The translations under genes and the position numbers were made by a program. Below, in pieces: positions 4,580 to 5,301 of a stretch of DNA of 5,301 nucleotides. This DNA is from Patescibacteria group bacterium. Lineage in GTDB: Bacteria > Patescibacteriota > Minisyncoccia > Phycocordibacterales > UBA12079. The notes beneath the pieces are model-generated. The model ran no database searches. It was not told where the DNA came from and saw only the letters and a program-made list of their open reading frames with translations. Position 1 is the stretch's first letter; each line of letters opens with the position of its first letter. The stretch spans positions 1 through 5,301 of the forward strand of contig JAHIOZ010000010.1 of the NCBI GenBank assembly GCA_018894995.1. The letters run 5' to 3'.

Positions 4580-4669
4580 TTAGTTGATAGTAAGTAGTGG
4601 GTAGTGAGTGGGACGAATTTTGGCTAAAGCCAAAATTCGTCATCGTATTTTAAAATTACAAAATTAAAA
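4580..4669 (+). repeat. Composite repeat module, copy B (compact)
   Basis: TTAGTTGATAGT (4580-4591), the ACGAATTTTGGC palindrome (4612-4641) and AAAATTACAAAATTAAAA (4652-4669) occur within 90 bases, in the same order as at 547-816. Between the first word and the palindrome is a G/T/A-rich run of AGTAGTG-like words (4592-4610). The first word overlaps the region upstream of the quinone oxidoreductase promoter. Confidence 0.45.
4612..4641. repeat. Dispersed palindrome family, copy 3
   Basis: GACGAATTTTGGCT (4612-4625) is exactly complementary to 4628-4641, leaving AA at the tip. The core is the same as at 605-637 and 2202-2237 but the tip differs (TAAA instead of TTC or TTCG). No T-run follows on either strand. 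Confidence 0.8.
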
Positions 4670-4741
4670 TAAATATCATTGCGGTGTTTTTTGGATGAAG
4701 TTCGAACATTTTTTTAGCAAAAACCCCAATAAGAAAACCAG

Positions 4742-4771
4742 CCCCGCCGTCGCGGGGACGATTCTTTTTTT
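4742..4771 (+). terminator. GC hairpin followed by T-run
   Basis: CCCCGC (4742-4747) pairs with GCGGGG (4752-4757) around CGTC, and seven T occur at 4765-4771 after the spacer ACGATTC. The spacer is longer than usual. A competing pairing of CGTC (4748-4751) with GACG (4757-4760) is possible. No plus-strand gene is visible upstream, so what it would terminate is unclear. Confidence 0.35.
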
Positions 4772-4787
4772 CAACGGAATTTGAGGC

Positions 4788-4808
4788 TGTGCCAATTTCA
4801 TTGGCGCA
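4788..4808. repeat. Short hairpin, 9-bp stem
   Basis: TGTGCCAAT (4788-4796) and ATTGGCGCA (4800-4808) pair around TTC with one U.G wobble. It lies inside the possible structured segment. No T-run follows. Confidence 0.5.
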
Positions 4809-4836
4809 CCACCTAAAAATTATTCGAAACGATTAG

Positions 4837-4986
4837 TTGGAAAACACCCTAAACACTTTGAATTACGAAATACAAAGTAAATATATTCTCAAAGATGGAA
4901 CTAATGAAGAAAAAAGAGAGTTGATGGGATGCTTTAAATCTAAGATTGAGATCACTAAAAAGGTTGTAAAAATAAAACTTTTATAA
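4837..4986 (+). pseudogene. Possible C-terminal remnant of a serine recombinase
   Basis: After an in-frame TAG at 4834 the frame stays open for 49 codons to TAA at 4984. The product includes LNYEIQSKYILKDG, then TNEEKRELMGCFKSKIEITK and KVVKIKLL. The pattern of a helix, a Gly-containing turn, EEKRE, then short beta strands ending in KIK resembles the extreme C-terminus of large serine site-specific recombinases common in candidate-phyla genomes. No catalytic resolvase domain is present and no ribosome binding site fits TTG 4837 or ATG 4924. It is best read as a decayed fragment. The resemblance is from memory of family pattern and is uncertain; a small independent gene is the alternative. Confidence 0.35.
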
Positions 4987-5017
4987 GTGGAATAAATAGA
5001 CAGTTAGGAGTAATATT

Positions 5018-5301
5018 ATGTTACATTATATTTTTATGAAAAATTCTGATATTAAAATTATTAACAGATATTTAAAAGGAGATGAAAAATCTTTTGAGAT
5101 GCTTGTTCAAAATTATATAAAATCGGTCTATAGTTTTGCTTATAAATACACAAAAAATACAAGTGAATCTGAAGGTATAACCCAAGAAGTCTTTATTAAA
5201 GTTTGGAAAAATATTAAAAAGTTTGATCAGAAAAAAAGTTTTAAGACTTGGATTTTTGCAATTACAAAAAATACAGCCCTTGATTATATTAAAAAGAAAA
5301 A
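5018..5301 (+). CDS. ECF-type RNA polymerase sigma factor, N-terminal part (runs off right edge)
   Basis: 94 complete codons are visible. Residues 13-94 match sigma-70 region 2: helix INRYLKGDEKSFEMLVQNYI (14-34), core-binding region 2.2 with ITQEVFIKVWKNI (54-66), and KSFKTWIFAITKNTALDYIK (73-92) for regions 2.3-2.4, which melt and recognise the -10 element. Region 4 should follow outside the window. Such factors redirect RNA polymerase to a small regulon, often for envelope stress, and are usually held by an anti-sigma factor; none is visible. The ATG at 5018 is chosen because AGGAG (5006-5010) is 7 bases upstream; Met7 at 5036 lacks a nearby site. An oddity is Gly53 just before ITQE, where the family usually has Asp. 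The gene is very AT-rich like the rest of the window. Confidence 0.92.
   Translation, partial: MLHYIFMKNSDIKIINRYLKGDEKSFEMLVQNYIKSVYSFAYKYTKNTSESEGITQEVFIKVWKNIKKFDQKKSFKTWIFAITKNTALDYIKKK

Larger units (their letters stand above)
4683..4848 (+). other. Possible structured RNA or DNA domain
   Basis: GGTGTTTT (4683-4690) and AAAACACC (4841-4848) are perfect inverted arms 150 bases apart. Inside them, TTCGAA at 4701-4706 can pair with TTCGAA at 4823-4828. Within that lie two local hairpins, 4742-4757 and 4788-4808. Nested pairing of this sort suggests a multi-branched fold. The arms are short and AT-rich, so chance is quite possible. GTTCGAAC resembles a tRNA T-loop, but the flanking bases do not form a T-stem or cloverleaf. 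Confidence 0.25.

Noticed and set aside
4700..4707. GTTCGAAC as a tRNA T-loop
   Set aside because: The bases on either side do not form a T-stem, and no acceptor stem, anticodon arm or CCA end can be built around it.
4964..4987. TTGTAA and TATAAG as a promoter for the sigma factor
   Set aside because: The spacer would be only 12 bases and the -10 match is imperfect without a TGn extension. TATAAG alone remains possible but is not supported enough to list.

Overview
The window looks like a piece of a low-GC genome, most likely from the candidate phyla radiation (Patescibacteria/Parcubacteria-like). The evidence is a DUF5652-type small membrane protein, intergenic DNA packed with perfect palindromes and short AT-rich repeats, and several genes that seem to be transcribed without a leader. 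TAA or TAG ends every complete gene, and the many glycine codons are never TGA, so the ordinary bacterial code fits and the TGA=Gly code of Gracilibacteria does not. The taxonomic placement is inference.

Layout, left to right. Positions 1-462 (minus) hold the N-terminal 154 codons of an exported thioredoxin-fold protein that runs off the left edge. Positions 463-911 separate two divergent genes and hold four hairpins, a degenerate 9-10 base tandem repeat and short direct repeats. Positions 912-1145 (plus) encode a DUF5652-like protein, followed by a hairpin terminator. A strong bidirectional terminator sits at 1254-1283. Positions 1318-3790 (minus) carry three exported-protein genes in a row: a lipoprotein (first transcribed), a Gly/Ser/Asn/Gln-rich secreted protein and a second secreted protein with a Gln/Gly tract. 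One good promoter lies before the first gene and one strong terminator after the last. The last two genes are much richer in GC than everything else. Positions 3967-4560 (minus) encode a flavodoxin-fold NAD(P)H:quinone oxidoreductase. Positions 4561-5017 hold another palindrome copy, a potentially structured segment and a short ORF that may be the decayed end of a recombinase. Positions 5018-5301 (plus) start an ECF sigma factor that runs off the right edge.

Two kinds of translation start are visible. The thioredoxin-like, DUF5652 and quinone oxidoreductase genes have a -10-like hexamer 6-7 bases before ATG and no Shine-Dalgarno sequence, which predicts leaderless mRNAs. The three exported-protein genes and the sigma factor have clear AGGAG sites about 7 bases from ATG.

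The most promising undescribed material is the three-gene exported cluster with an inverted repeat over its -35 box, and a dispersed palindrome family (605-637, 2202-2237, 4612-4641) whose copies differ while each stays perfectly self-complementary. No complete defence system, CRISPR array, tRNA or rRNA is recognisable.
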